From the NCBI RefSeq assembly GCF_010093065.1, contig NZ_CP048113.1:6590001-6654000 (forward strand): a DNA stretch of 64,000 nt. The letters are read 5' to 3'. Position numbers and translations under genes: made by a program. The notes under the pieces were generated by a model. It saw nothing but the letters and a program-made list of their open reading frames with translations. It ran no database searches and was not told the origin of the DNA. This DNA comes from Chitinophaga agri (GTDB lineage Bacteria; Bacteroidota; Bacteroidia; Chitinophagales; Chitinophagaceae). Shown here piece by piece: positions 28,203 to 37,500 of the stretch; within the stretch, counting starts at the first letter, position 1, and each line of letters begins with the position of its first letter.

Positions 28203-29099
28203 CTACCTTTTTTCCTGCATGTCTTTCAGTAACCTGATGGTAAGCAACAGGATGAGTATCGTAATGCCAATAATACTGATCCAGATCCAGCCTTTGTTCT
28301 TAAACCAGGTAGGCTGGTCTGTAGTGGCAGGTGTTGGCTGTGCTGGTATAACGGCCGGATCAGCAGTAATATTGCCTGCCACCAGCGTCGGAACACTGGC
28401 AGGCACCTTACCGGCAAAATGAGAAAGATCGTACCTGGGCGCCTTCAGGTCCGGATCACCGGTTTTTAATACATAGTGTCTACCCTTTTCCAGCCAGGCC
28501 GTCAGGTAATACGTATCCTGCCACGCAATGGTGGAGGTAATATCCAGCGGCTGATTATCCTCATCCAGTACCACCAGGAAAAAGGTCGTGCCCTTTATTG
28601 ACTGCCGGAGTGTGATACTGTTAATACTATCTGAAGAAAATCTGAATTTGTTCTCCCTCGATTCAAAATTTGTATGCAGGTCGCTGGCCCAGTCAGTCGT
28701 TATGTAGGCCTGTCTGAAATAATAGCCCGGTGTGGCTACCTCAAATTTTAACCCCTTCAGCAAACACGCTTCGCGGAACTGCAACTGTAATACGGAATAG
28801 CCGGCAGGTGCGTCTTTTACCCTGCTGATAGCAGGAACGGGCAGCCACTCATGTCCGGCCTCTTTATTCAGAATGTACGACACTACATTCCCCTGATCAT
28901 AGATACGGATATCTCTCAGGTCAGTACCATGGCTTTTAGCAATGAGATCAGTGGTAAGCGGTATCTTATAGAAACCCGAATCCGGTGTTACCGGTAGTGC
29001 CGCCTGCCACTGAAAATGCTGTGCGCTGACGGTACTGACCGCCATCGTCAGCAGCCATGTGAATATATACAGGCACTTAACTATTCTTTGGTTGTTCAT
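28203..29099 (-). CDS. DUF3999-like exported membrane protein
   Basis: 298 residues. N-terminal signal peptide (ends STVSAQ), a long beta-rich periplasmic region, and a single C-terminal membrane segment (WIWISIIGITILILLLTIRLL) with a short basic cytoplasmic tail. It matches the layout of DUF3999 proteins, which are typically encoded next to DUF2339 proteins, as here. The start overlaps the end of the DUF2339 gene by 23 bases, showing tight coupling. Function unknown. Confidence 0.75.
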   Translation of the reverse strand: MNNQRIVKCLYIFTWLLTMAVSTVSAQHFQWQAALPVTPDSGFYKIPLTTDLIAKSHGTDLRDIRIYDQGNVVSYILNKEAGHEWLPVPAISRVKDAPAGYSVLQLQFREACLLKGLKFEVATPGYYFRQAYITTDWASDLHTNFESRENKFRFSSDSINSITLRQSIKGTTFFLVVLDEDNQPLDITSTIAWQDTYYLTAWLEKGRHYVLKTGDPDLKAPRYDLSHFAGKVPASVPTLVAGNITADPAVIPAQPTPATTDQPTWFKNKGWIWISIIGITILILLLTIRLLKDMQEKR

Positions 29100-31536
29100 C
29101 TGTCAGTAATAGTTTTTTCAGACGCTGGTACATAAATGAAATCACCAGCAATAAAATACCCAGGGAAATAAATGCAGCGATCTTACCACCTTCCGACAGA
29201 TTACGCAAATCGAACACAAAAAGTTTCAGTAACGTAACCGCAAAAAGTGAGATCGAAATAATACGCACCTGTCTGGACTGCCACCTGAATCCCAGGTATA
29301 TCAGTACAAACGCAAAAGCACCCCACAGGATGGTATATCCTGTACGCTGACTGGTATTGAGCAGCTTATCCTTCCCTATTTCAGGTTGGTATAGGCTGAG
29401 TGCCACAATATGATCAAGGGTGGCGCTCAATATAAACAACATGGCAAATGTTGCACTCCATTGGAAAATATGTATGCCCTCTTTTTTTTCGCTGGTTTTT
29501 ATGGTCAGATATGTCTGGTACAAAGTGATCAGTGCAGTCGCTGTCAGCACAAATGACAGCAGCAAATACCCTAACGGCGCACTATGCGCTAAATATGCGG
29601 TCCTGATGTTGATGATCACCTCATTGTAGTATACATAGACCAGCACTGAGATGCCTGCCAGGAACAAACTGCCTGTCCGCAGTGGAAACGCCTCTTTTCT
29701 GCTGCTGTAAAGTATGTAACACGCAAACAGGTAATTATAAATACCTGTCGTAACAGCGATAATAGCTGGCCAGTAATAACCTGACTGATAGTATAGCTCC
29801 AGTATGCCCACTATATATACAAGCAGTAACAGAAAAATCTCCAGCCCAAATCTGATACCTGATACCCTGATCTCTCCCAATACAATTCTATCTGTCTCCT
29901 TTTTCAACAGCTGTCTGATGATCGCTGATGCTGCAATACTAACTGCACCGGTGATAAATCCTTTGTTCAGCAATGGCCACATATGCCCGATATTTTCGAT
30001 ACTGCCTACGCCATAGATCTGTGCCCAGTCCATCATAAGACTGATAAACATCAGTGCAAATACAACGGTGGCAGCATATCCCAGTAATTTGATCTGTGAG
30101 CGCTGGAAGAGCCAGAGCAGCAACACTGATTCCGCTGCCCAGAATAAGGTGATATGATTTCCTTCCAGTTGTACCGGTGCTGCCAGACTTAAAAAACTCA
30201 GTGTAAGACCGATCAGCAGATAGATCAGGTTCTTATCCGCATGTCTGTTACGATACAATGAATAAGCGAAGATAAAATTGAATCCTGCGATGCAGGCAGT
30301 GAACAATCCCTGGAACAGGCCGGCTTTAAGATGTGCCAGTATCACCATGCCGGCTGCATAATACAGGAATGTATTGCTCAGCAGGATCAGGATCTCGCCT
30401 GCATTGAAATTCACCCGCTGTCTGAGATTGTTGATCACATTCATCCCGAAGAATACAATGTAAAACAGCGTCGCAAAGATCAGCGCTGTTACATAAGGCA
30501 CCGGCCTGCTGGTCTCATGGGCAATGCTCATCGATAACCAGCTGCCAAACAGTATAACGGTGGCTGCATAGGAAATGATGTTGACCACATTCCATTTTTT
30601 ATAGTATGCCAGTATGAGCATACCTACATTCAGGATCAGTATATAGGTAAATAACACAGCTGCATTACCTGCACCTGTACTGACAAGCAGGGGAGAAGAG
30701 AAGCCACCTAAAATAGCAAGGACGGCCAGTTCCTTCCTGTCATAACTCAGTGACAGTACAATGGTAAATGCCGTGATGAGTATCATCATAATAAACGCCA
30801 GCGTCTGACTGATCAGATGATACTGCTGAAAAGCGATTGTGATACTGAAATACAATATGGCGACACCACCACCTACCAGTACCGAACTGAAGGCGTTGAA
30901 TGTTTTACGAAGGCGGTGTGCAATGCCTATCAGGATGCCGCCACACAGGATACCAATGAAGGTACGGCCGGTTTCATTGATCCAATCCTTGTCAATTGCG
31001 TACTTCAGGAAGAAACCAATACCGATCACCAGTATCGCAATACCGATCTTATTGAACAGGTTTTCACCGATGAATTTCTCGAGGTCAGGATTCTTCTCCC
31101 AGAACGAAGGTGACGGTTCCGCCGGTTGTACCGGTGTAAATGCCGCAGCGCGGTGTTCCTCCACGGGTGCCGTTTCAACCGGTGCTGGTACGGAAGAAAT
31201 GGTGGTTTCCTCCACGGGATCTGCTTCCACTGGCGTTGCCGTTACCGGTGGTGTTACAGGTGGCGGAGGTGGCGGTGGAACAGATGGTGGTGCCGGTGTA
31301 TCGACGATCTGTGGCGGTGTATAATGAAACAGTTCAGGCCTGCTGTCGGGTTGCCTGTTCCATCTTTGCGGTGTGGTGCTGGACGCTTCCTGTGGTGGTC
31401 GGTTAAGCGATTCCTGCTGTCTGATCAGCGTGTTTATTTTATGATCAAGTTCGAGCATTTTACTCTTGATGGAGTTGTTCGAATTAATGACCACTATCAG
31501 GATGACGATCAGCAGGATGATGACTAGTGCCTCCAT
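29077..31536 (-). CDS. DUF2339 multi-spanning membrane protein
   Basis: 819 residues. A short N-terminal membrane segment is followed by a cytoplasmic or periplasmic proline-rich region (PPPPPPPVTPPVTATPVE near residue 85-100) with acidic stretches, then about 20 hydrophobic segments filling the rest, starting near WEKNPDLEKFIGENLFNKIGIA, which is the conserved beginning of DUF2339. Family function unknown. It leads the two-gene unit with the DUF3999 partner; the two are likely a membrane complex. Confidence 0.9.
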   Translation of the reverse strand: MEALVIILLIVILIVVINSNNSIKSKMLELDHKINTLIRQQESLNRPPQEASSTTPQRWNRQPDSRPELFHYTPPQIVDTPAPPSVPPPPPPPVTPPVTATPVEADPVEETTISSVPAPVETAPVEEHRAAAFTPVQPAEPSPSFWEKNPDLEKFIGENLFNKIGIAILVIGIGFFLKYAIDKDWINETGRTFIGILCGGILIGIAHRLRKTFNAFSSVLVGGGVAILYFSITIAFQQYHLISQTLAFIMMILITAFTIVLSLSYDRKELAVLAILGGFSSPLLVSTGAGNAAVLFTYILILNVGMLILAYYKKWNVVNIISYAATVILFGSWLSMSIAHETSRPVPYVTALIFATLFYIVFFGMNVINNLRQRVNFNAGEILILLSNTFLYYAAGMVILAHLKAGLFQGLFTACIAGFNFIFAYSLYRNRHADKNLIYLLIGLTLSFLSLAAPVQLEGNHITLFWAAESVLLLWLFQRSQIKLLGYAATVVFALMFISLMMDWAQIYGVGSIENIGHMWPLLNKGFITGAVSIAASAIIRQLLKKETDRIVLGEIRVSGIRFGLEIFLLLLVYIVGILELYYQSGYYWPAIIAVTTGIYNYLFACYILYSSRKEAFPLRTGSLFLAGISVLVYVYYNEVIINIRTAYLAHSAPLGYLLLSFVLTATALITLYQTYLTIKTSEKKEGIHIFQWSATFAMLFILSATLDHIVALSLYQPEIGKDKLLNTSQRTGYTILWGAFAFVLIYLGFRWQSRQVRIISISLFAVTLLKLFVFDLRNLSEGGKIAAFISLGILLLVISFMYQRLKKLLLTDEQPKNS

Positions 31537-31593
31537 AAATGATATAGGTAGTTTGGGGGTTATTACTATGAATATAACCCAATATTGTTAAAA
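31537..31593. other. Intergenic segment before the molybdate locus (part 1)
   Basis: Region between the DUF2339 gene start and the terminator-like hairpin at 31594. Promoter elements for the DUF2339 gene must lie here, but none is recognised. Confidence 0.4.
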
Positions 31594-31621
31594 AGCCCCG
31601 TATTCAGTCGAACACGAGGCT
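31594..31621 (-). terminator. Terminator-like hairpin on the minus strand, no gene upstream
   Basis: AGCC-CGT/ACG-GGCT stem with one mismatch, and on the minus strand a following run of five T residues (GGCTTTTTAAC). No minus-strand gene lies upstream of it for several kilobases, so either it acts on an unannotated minus-strand RNA or it is chance. Confidence 0.4.
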
Positions 31622-31878
31622 ATATCAACATTGCAACTGAGTACAGTGATTAATGCAACTGATTTCAGGTACAGCACCGGCAGATATGCTCTTTTAGTTC
31701 GTTTGCGGGATACGGATAGTATCCGGACAAAGGAGGGAACTGACCTGTAACTAATGAACATACACCAGCCGAAAGGTGTCCTTACTTTCCGGTTATTAAC
31801 AAATATATTGTATTTTTTAATATAAAAGAAGCCTTTTACAGATAGTTTTATAACATATTATTGGGGAACGTACCTTCT

Positions 31879-31904
31879 TTCAGGATGGATGCGCCATCCC
31901 TGAA
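31879..31904 (+). promoter_or_regulatory. Hairpin in the modA leader
   Basis: TTCAGG-ATGG and CCAT-C-CCTGAA pair over 10 bp with a single bulged base and a 5-base loop, about 100 bases before the modA start. It lacks a T tract, so it is not a classical terminator. It could be a binding site or leader RNA element controlling molybdate uptake; it does not match the known Moco riboswitch by eye. Confidence 0.45.
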
Positions 31905-32002
31905 CAGATGTGCTCTTACCGTTATTAATATCATTAAATTTGTCAGATAAAGCAGGCCGGCAGGCTTTACTGGCTTATTGGATCATCAGAAAGAAAGAGA
32001 CC

Positions 32003-32758
32003 ATGAAGAGATTGTTTTTTATTTTGGCAATGATACTGGCTGTACTACAGTCACCGGCGCAGTCCAGGCTGACAGTAGCGGTAGCTGCCAATATGCAGTA
32101 TACCATCAAAGCACTGATAGCTGCCTACAACAAAACGGACAAAACCCGGATAGATGTAGTGATAGGGGCATCCGGCGCCCTGACGCAACAGATCATGCAC
32201 GGCGCCCCGTTTGATATTTTTGTATCGGCAGATAAGGACTTTCCGCAGAAGCTGGCAGCGGCTAATTTTACGTTAGAGCCCCCAAAAGTATATGCACAGG
32301 GAATATTGGTGCTCTGGAGTGCAAAACCGGGGATCCACCCCGCAGGGGACCTTAAAATGCTATTGGCGCCCGGTATCAGAAGTATTGCCATCGCCAATCC
32401 TACAACAGCGCCTTATGGCAGTGCGGCGGAAGAGATCCTCAAAAAGTACAGATTGTATGATAAAATAGCGGCTAAGCTGGTAAAAGGAGAAAGTATTACC
32501 CAGACCAGCCAGTTTATTGCTACGCAGAATGCAGATATCGGATTCACCGCAAAAGCCATCGTGATCGCTGCCGAAATGAAAGGGAAAGGGGCCTGGGTAG
32601 CGCTGAACAGCAAAGACTATACGCCCATTGAACAGTCGGCGGCCCTGTTGAAATATGCGGGTGGGCATGATGCCGCCGCTGCCCGCAGGTTTTATAACTT
32701 CCTGTATTCCGCCGCCGCGAAAGCAATTTATCAACAGTTTGGATATATCGTGAAATGA
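32003..32758 (+). CDS. modA: Molybdate ABC transporter substrate-binding protein
   Basis: 251 residues from the ATG at 32003, which begins a normal signal peptide (FILAMILAVLQSPAQS); a start at 31910 would add 31 residues. The mature protein shows VAVAANMQYTI, VVIGASGALTQQI, GAPFDIFVSADKDFP and IAIANPTTAPYGSAA, the usual ModA oxyanion-binding loops. It captures molybdate or tungstate in the periplasm. Its stop codon overlaps the modB start by four bases. Confidence 0.93.
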   Translation: MKRLFFILAMILAVLQSPAQSRLTVAVAANMQYTIKALIAAYNKTDKTRIDVVIGASGALTQQIMHGAPFDIFVSADKDFPQKLAAANFTLEPPKVYAQGILVLWSAKPGIHPAGDLKMLLAPGIRSIAIANPTTAPYGSAAEEILKKYRLYDKIAAKLVKGESITQTSQFIATQNADIGFTAKAIVIAAEMKGKGAWVALNSKDYTPIEQSAALLKYAGGHDAAAARRFYNFLYSAAAKAIYQQFGYIVK

Positions 32759-33429
32759 TAGCACTCTCGCCCATCTGGCTTACGCTAAAGCTGGCACTGA
32801 ACACTACACTGATACTATTTGTCATAGCCATACCGCTGGCTCACTGGCTGTCCGGTAAAAGATCGGTATTCCGGCTGATCGTGGAAGCGATCGTCAGTAT
32901 GCCGCTGGTATTACCTCCAACCGTGATCGGGTTTTATTTGTTGCTGGCATTTAGTCCGGCGCATTTTTTTGGTAACTGGCTGGAACAGGTATTTAACATA
33001 CGACTGGTTTTCTCCTACGGAGGATTATTGATCGCTTCCGTTATCTACAGTTTACCTTTTATGGTACACCCGGTACAGTCGGGGTTATCATCACTGCCGC
33101 CAAGTCTGAAAGAGGCCGCCTATTCACTGGGGAAATCCCGATGGCAAACCTTACTAAAGGTCTTGTTACCCAATATTAAGCCTTCCTTACTGACCGGCAT
33201 TGTCCTGACATTTGCACATACCGTGGGGGAATTCGGGGTAGTACTGATGATCGGAGGCAATATTCCGGATAAGACGCGCACTGCATCTATTGCCATCTAT
33301 GATGAAGTAGATGCCTTCAATTACCACGACGCGAATATCTACGCCGGTATATTACTCGTACTGTCTTTCGTGATCCTGCTGATACTGTATTCCTACAACC
33401 GTAAATCCCGGCAGTCAACATTTTATTAA
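32755..33429 (+). CDS. modB: Molybdate ABC transporter permease
   Basis: 224 residues with five or six membrane segments. The cytoplasmic EAA loop is visible as SLKEAAYSLGKSRWQTLLKVLLPNIKPSL. Further family marks are VLPPTVIGFYLLL and THTVGEFGVVLMIGGNIP (with H-T-V-G in this protein as AHTVGEF). It forms the channel together with ModC. Start overlaps modA by four bases. Confidence 0.93.
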   Translation: MIALSPIWLTLKLALNTTLILFVIAIPLAHWLSGKRSVFRLIVEAIVSMPLVLPPTVIGFYLLLAFSPAHFFGNWLEQVFNIRLVFSYGGLLIASVIYSLPFMVHPVQSGLSSLPPSLKEAAYSLGKSRWQTLLKVLLPNIKPSLLTGIVLTFAHTVGEFGVVLMIGGNIPDKTRTASIAIYDEVDAFNYHDANIYAGILLVLSFVILLILYSYNRKSRQSTFY

Positions 33430-33444
33430 TCTTATAGCAAGGGT

Positions 33445-34293
33445 ATGATCGATTTCGCTTTACAGAAGACTTTACATACAGCAGAAGGAGAGATGCCCTT
33501 CGATGTCAGTGCGCACATCCGTAAGGGACAATTTGTGAGTTTGTATGGCGTGTCCGGCGCTGGTAAGACCTCTGTGTTACGCATGCTGGCCGGATTGATG
33601 AAGCCTGACCATGGTTATGTACGTGTAGATGGTCAGCTTTGGTACAATGGTGTTGAAAACTATCAGCTGCCAATACAACAAAGAAGTATCGGTTTCGTGT
33701 TTCAGGACTATGCATTGTTTCCCAATATGAATGTGCAGGAGAACATCGCTTTTGCCTTGCGTAGGAATGAATCCAGGGAGATCGTCGAAGAACTGCTTGA
33801 ATTAACCGGGTTGAAAAATCTGGCGAACAGAAAAATACAAACACTCTCCGGTGGACAGCAGCAGCGGGTTGCACTGGCCCGCGCAATCGCCAAAAAACCT
33901 GTACTGTTACTGCTGGATGAACCGTTGTCAGCGGTGGATAGTGGCATGCGTGCACAATTACAGGAAACTTTGCTGCAGGTACACAAGCGCTTTCGCTTAA
34001 CGACCATCCTGGTAAGTCATAATGCGGATGAGATCATCCGCCTGTCTGATGTGGTGATCTATCTGGAAGGTGGAAAGTTCCGGCAGCAAACGACGCCGGC
34101 GGCATTCTTCCTGAGCGGGCGTGAGACTTCCGGGATAACCGGAAAAGTAGTATCAACAGAAGCAGATGGCAGCGTATTGGTACAGGTGGAAGGTGGCATG
34201 CTAAGATTACCGTCACCCGGAGAGACTTTATTTGTCAACGATAAGGTAGATGTTTCCTGTAACGTGAACACTTATCATCTGAAGCGGTTATAG
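33445..34293 (+). CDS. modC: Molybdate ABC transporter ATP-binding protein
   Basis: 282 residues. Walker A GVSGAGKTS, Q-loop FVFQDYALFPNM, signature LSGGQQQRVALARA, Walker B LLLLDEPLSAVD and the H-loop SHNADEI are all present. A short C-terminal domain (from about 215, SGITGKVVSTEADGSVLVQVEGG) may be a degenerate single Mop/TOBE fold, as in ModC of other bacteria. Last gene of the modABC operon. Confidence 0.93.
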   Translation: MIDFALQKTLHTAEGEMPFDVSAHIRKGQFVSLYGVSGAGKTSVLRMLAGLMKPDHGYVRVDGQLWYNGVENYQLPIQQRSIGFVFQDYALFPNMNVQENIAFALRRNESREIVEELLELTGLKNLANRKIQTLSGGQQQRVALARAIAKKPVLLLLDEPLSAVDSGMRAQLQETLLQVHKRFRLTTILVSHNADEIIRLSDVVIYLEGGKFRQQTTPAAFFLSGRETSGITGKVVSTEADGSVLVQVEGGMLRLPSPGETLFVNDKVDVSCNVNTYHLKRL

Positions 34294-34487
34294 TAGCTCT
34301 ACGTTTATATGTCGCTTAACTACTGTTACATTTTTACAGACCGTACAATACCCTGTTATGTGATGTACATGCTGTTGCCGTCGTGCGTCTGTATGGTCCA
34401 CACTGACTTATCTTATTAAGCGGCTTATTTACCTCTATGCTTCGCTGAATTTTATCTTTATATTCGTATCTCAAGATCATCAGCCCA

Positions 34488-37313
34488 ATGTCTGCATCTC
34501 TCAAACTATCCCAGCAAACTCCTGCCTCCCAAGCCAACGCTCATGCAGTTGGACAGTCCGGTGTTAGTCATCCCTCCGTTACCCCATTACAGGCTAAAGG
34601 GAAGGCTTCAGAGGAAGATCATCTGACGGACGATACGTTGCCTGACCCATTTCAGTTGAAAGCCAATAATACCGGTTTGCCAGATCAGCTGAAGTCTGGT
34701 GTGGAGCATCTTTCCGGCTTTTCACTGGATGATGTAAAAGTGCATTACAACTCTGACAAACCGGCCCAGTTGCAGGCACTGGCTTATGCACAGGGTAGTG
34801 ATATACACCTGGCGCCCGGACAGGAGCAACACCTGCCGCATGAGGCCTGGCATGTTGTGCAGCAGAAACAGGGGAGGGTACAGGCAACTACGCAGCTGAA
34901 AACCGGAGAGCCACTGAATGACAATGCGGGGTTGGAGAGCGAGGCTGACCGGATGGGGGAACAGGCAATGCGTACTTCATTTGCGGATAAAGCAATGCAG
35001 TTGCGTCAGGTGCCGGTCGCAGGCGCTATACTGCCTGTGCAACGTGTGGTTACGCAGATATTGCCGGGAGAAGAAGATGGCCGTATTAAAGATATTGTTA
35101 TTGTCGGCCGGCCGGACAAGGCATTTTCCAGTACAGCCGGTGATCACGCGACAGCTTTTACTGCTATACAGGTGGGAATCGAAAACAAGCTGAGAGGTAA
35201 AACGGTGCGGGAAGCTTCTGAAGTCATGTCAGGACTGGTCAGTGATCTGAATGCACTTCCGGGGATGAGGTTTGTCCAGCACTTAAAAGATTATGAGCAG
35301 GAACGGTTTATGGAGAAAAAGAGTGAACTGAGTTATTGGGTGGAATACTTCCGTAACTGGCGTCAGAAGAACAACTGGCGAAAAAGGATGCTAACCGGGG
35401 CTTATCCAGAATACACCAACTCCCTGATCGCTCCGCCAAAAATACAGGATGATGTGGATGATATCAGCATCCTGCCTGATGAGATCAATGGAAGTCTGGT
35501 GGGCGCTTTGCAAAACTATGTAGATGCATACCTTGAATTGAGGGAGCTGGTGCCGCTATCTACGATCAACACAAAGAGTATCAGCGAGGCGCTTGCGGGT
35601 AAAGGGAAAGGTGAAACCGCACGCTTGCTCGAGGTGTTTGAAGGAGATGAGAAGATAAAGCCCGACACAAAACTGATAGGAAGTCAGCTGAATGCACTTG
35701 AAACAACTATTCTCGGACTTTTTGATGCAAGGGCGGCGGCTTTAACGATCTTATACCAGAACGGCACCGTTGCACCAGGCGTGACCAGTGAGTCCGTCTA
35801 TTGGCAGGATGTCAATCTGACTTGGGCATTTATTCGCCAGCATATAAATACGCTGTGGTCGTTTTACCCTAAAACCATGCAGCTGATATCTGATGCAAAG
35901 CATCTCGCGAAAATTGAGGCGATCATGAAGGAGAGGATTGAAGCTAAAATAATAGAGACAAAGAAACTGCAGCAGGAAGGAGGACCGAAACAAAAGAACC
36001 CGAGGGGAAAGAACAGTCGTCTGAAAAAATACCAGGCAGCGTCCATCGATGTGGAAGATAATATGATCGTGAATGTACGTTTCGGTGGCCGGCCCAAATC
36101 TCCGTTCTCTCAGACGATGGGGGCACACACAACTGCCTGGATCGTTATAACAGACCGTATCTGGACGGGCCTGGTGGGACTAACCGTAGAACAGGCGGCG
36201 GCGGAGTTGCTGAACCTGGGTAATGAAGCGAGAGGGCTTTTATTGCAATTTGCCAGTGAAATGAAAATGGACGTAAAACAGGCATATGCTGTAAATGTGG
36301 CTATCAATTCATTGATACAGGCGGAGACACCATTGAAGAAAATTAAGCAGGACGCCGAAAACCCATTCTTTTTCTTTCAGCAAAATACTGATGTTTCTCC
36401 ACTTTCTTCCTGGCAGAAGGTGTTATACCTGCAGGAAGGTATTACCGCCATTCTGGAACTTACAAATCTGAGCCCTGGCGCAACGTTGTATGTGGGCCGA
36501 ACAACAGGAGATGGTGAAGGAACCCACCGGGGTGTGCTGTTAAAATTTATGGATGATCCGCAAAGTGTATCCAAAGAGGAAGTAGCGATGGCTATCAATG
36601 GCCTGCATGATCACAAGAGATTGGATCAGCACCTTAGCACGATAGGTAAGTCGCTGAAGAAAATGTCCAAAGAGGACACGGAACAATATCAGGAGTATCT
36701 TGATCTGTTCCAGGAGTATATCGAAGAGTTTGAAGATTATCAGGATGAAGAAATAGACCCTCAGGATGATCAGGAAGAGATATTGAAACTATTGCAGGAA
36801 CATCATCATGAGTGGATTGGTAAGGCATATCCGGGCGCATTGGAATATGCGGGACTGAAAGATGAAGAAGAGGAAATGGAGTTAGTCACACATCAGATGC
36901 CACAAAATTTCTGGGCAGATGAGGGTGTCGATATTCCAACAGTAATTTCGGTAGCTGACTTTCTGAGAGATGCCCAATATGATCTCGGAGGAAGACAGGT
37001 ACTGGTCGTTAGTGGTAAAGACTGGACCTGTTATATTCGTTGTGTGCTATATCATTTTAATGCAATAAATAAGTATGGAGAGGTGATGGCATTGATAGAC
37101 AAGCATAAGATCAATGTCTCCAACGGGGTACAGCTGCAGACAGCTGACGAGGACCGGATCAGGAATATTATTCACTTTGTCATTGGCCAGGAGTTCTATA
37201 TTGAAGCGACGGCGGTGACGATGCAGGCTGTTAATCTGGCCAGGTCCGCTACCCGGACAGGCACCAGGGTATCGGTGTTATTCACGGGAGCGCATTTTAG
37301 TTTGTTACAATAG
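34488..37313 (+). CDS. DUF4157 (eCIS-core) protein with a C-terminal Cys-His domain
   Basis: 941 residues, no signal peptide. The N-terminal part (about 64-131) is a DUF4157/eCIS-core domain with the metalloprotease-like motif HEAWH at 118-122 and the family phrase DVKVHYNSDKPAQLQALAYA. DUF4157 proteins are associated with extracellular contractile injection systems, often as cargo. A repeated module follows at about 203-255 and 527-582 (GRPxxxF-S-x-T-x-G-x-H-x-T-A then a helix ending in a TV-x-(E/Q)-A turn). An acidic helical stretch is at about 721-800, and the tail (about 815-941) has GKDWTCYIRCVL with C848 and C852 and a late GAHFSLL with H936, reminiscent of OTU/papain-like proteases. 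No eCIS structural genes are in the window. Function is inferred, not established. Confidence 0.8.
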   Translation: MSASLKLSQQTPASQANAHAVGQSGVSHPSVTPLQAKGKASEEDHLTDDTLPDPFQLKANNTGLPDQLKSGVEHLSGFSLDDVKVHYNSDKPAQLQALAYAQGSDIHLAPGQEQHLPHEAWHVVQQKQGRVQATTQLKTGEPLNDNAGLESEADRMGEQAMRTSFADKAMQLRQVPVAGAILPVQRVVTQILPGEEDGRIKDIVIVGRPDKAFSSTAGDHATAFTAIQVGIENKLRGKTVREASEVMSGLVSDLNALPGMRFVQHLKDYEQERFMEKKSELSYWVEYFRNWRQKNNWRKRMLTGAYPEYTNSLIAPPKIQDDVDDISILPDEINGSLVGALQNYVDAYLELRELVPLSTINTKSISEALAGKGKGETARLLEVFEGDEKIKPDTKLIGSQLNALETTILGLFDARAAALTILYQNGTVAPGVTSESVYWQDVNLTWAFIRQHINTLWSFYPKTMQLISDAKHLAKIEAIMKERIEAKIIETKKLQQEGGPKQKNPRGKNSRLKKYQAASIDVEDNMIVNVRFGGRPKSPFSQTMGAHTTAWIVITDRIWTGLVGLTVEQAAAELLNLGNEARGLLLQFASEMKMDVKQAYAVNVAINSLIQAETPLKKIKQDAENPFFFFQQNTDVSPLSSWQKVLYLQEGITAILELTNLSPGATLYVGRTTGDGEGTHRGVLLKFMDDPQSVSKEEVAMAINGLHDHKRLDQHLSTIGKSLKKMSKEDTEQYQEYLDLFQEYIEEFEDYQDEEIDPQDDQEEILKLLQEHHHEWIGKAYPGALEYAGLKDEEEEMELVTHQMPQNFWADEGVDIPTVISVADFLRDAQYDLGGRQVLVVSGKDWTCYIRCVLYHFNAINKYGEVMALIDKHKINVSNGVQLQTADEDRIRNIIHFVIGQEFYIEATAVTMQAVNLARSATRTGTRVSVLFTGAHFSLLQ

Positions 37314-37390
37314 CGGAAGGGGGATGAACACGTTAACTTAAAAGAAGTACAGAATGTAACTTCAAGTAGGTAGAAGGATATTGAAAAATT

Positions 37391-37398
37391 TATATTTG
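37391..37398 (+). promoter_or_regulatory. Bacteroidota -7 promoter box before the Abi gene
   Basis: TATATTTG matches TAnnTTTG. A transcript from here would have a leader of about 95 bases. Confidence 0.5.
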
Positions 37399-37417
37399 AT
37401 AGGCGTTAAAAACGAAA

Positions 37418-37451
37418 CCCGATAGCTTGAATTTCTTCAGGGGCTACCGGG
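37418..37451 (+). other. Hairpin in the leader of the Abi gene
   Basis: CCCGATAGC and GCTACCGGG pair over nine positions with one mismatch and a 16-base loop. It could be the terminator of the preceding gene (an AT-rich stretch follows) or a leader structure. Confidence 0.4.
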
Positions 37452-37500
37452 AATAAGATTTTACAAATTTAAATTAAATTCGTAAAAAAACAAATTACAG

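Noticed and set aside
30839..31527. Several overlapping plus-strand frames over the DUF2339 gene
   Set aside because: They are antisense readings of its repetitive proline/threonine/valine-rich codons, with low-complexity glycine/tryptophan output.
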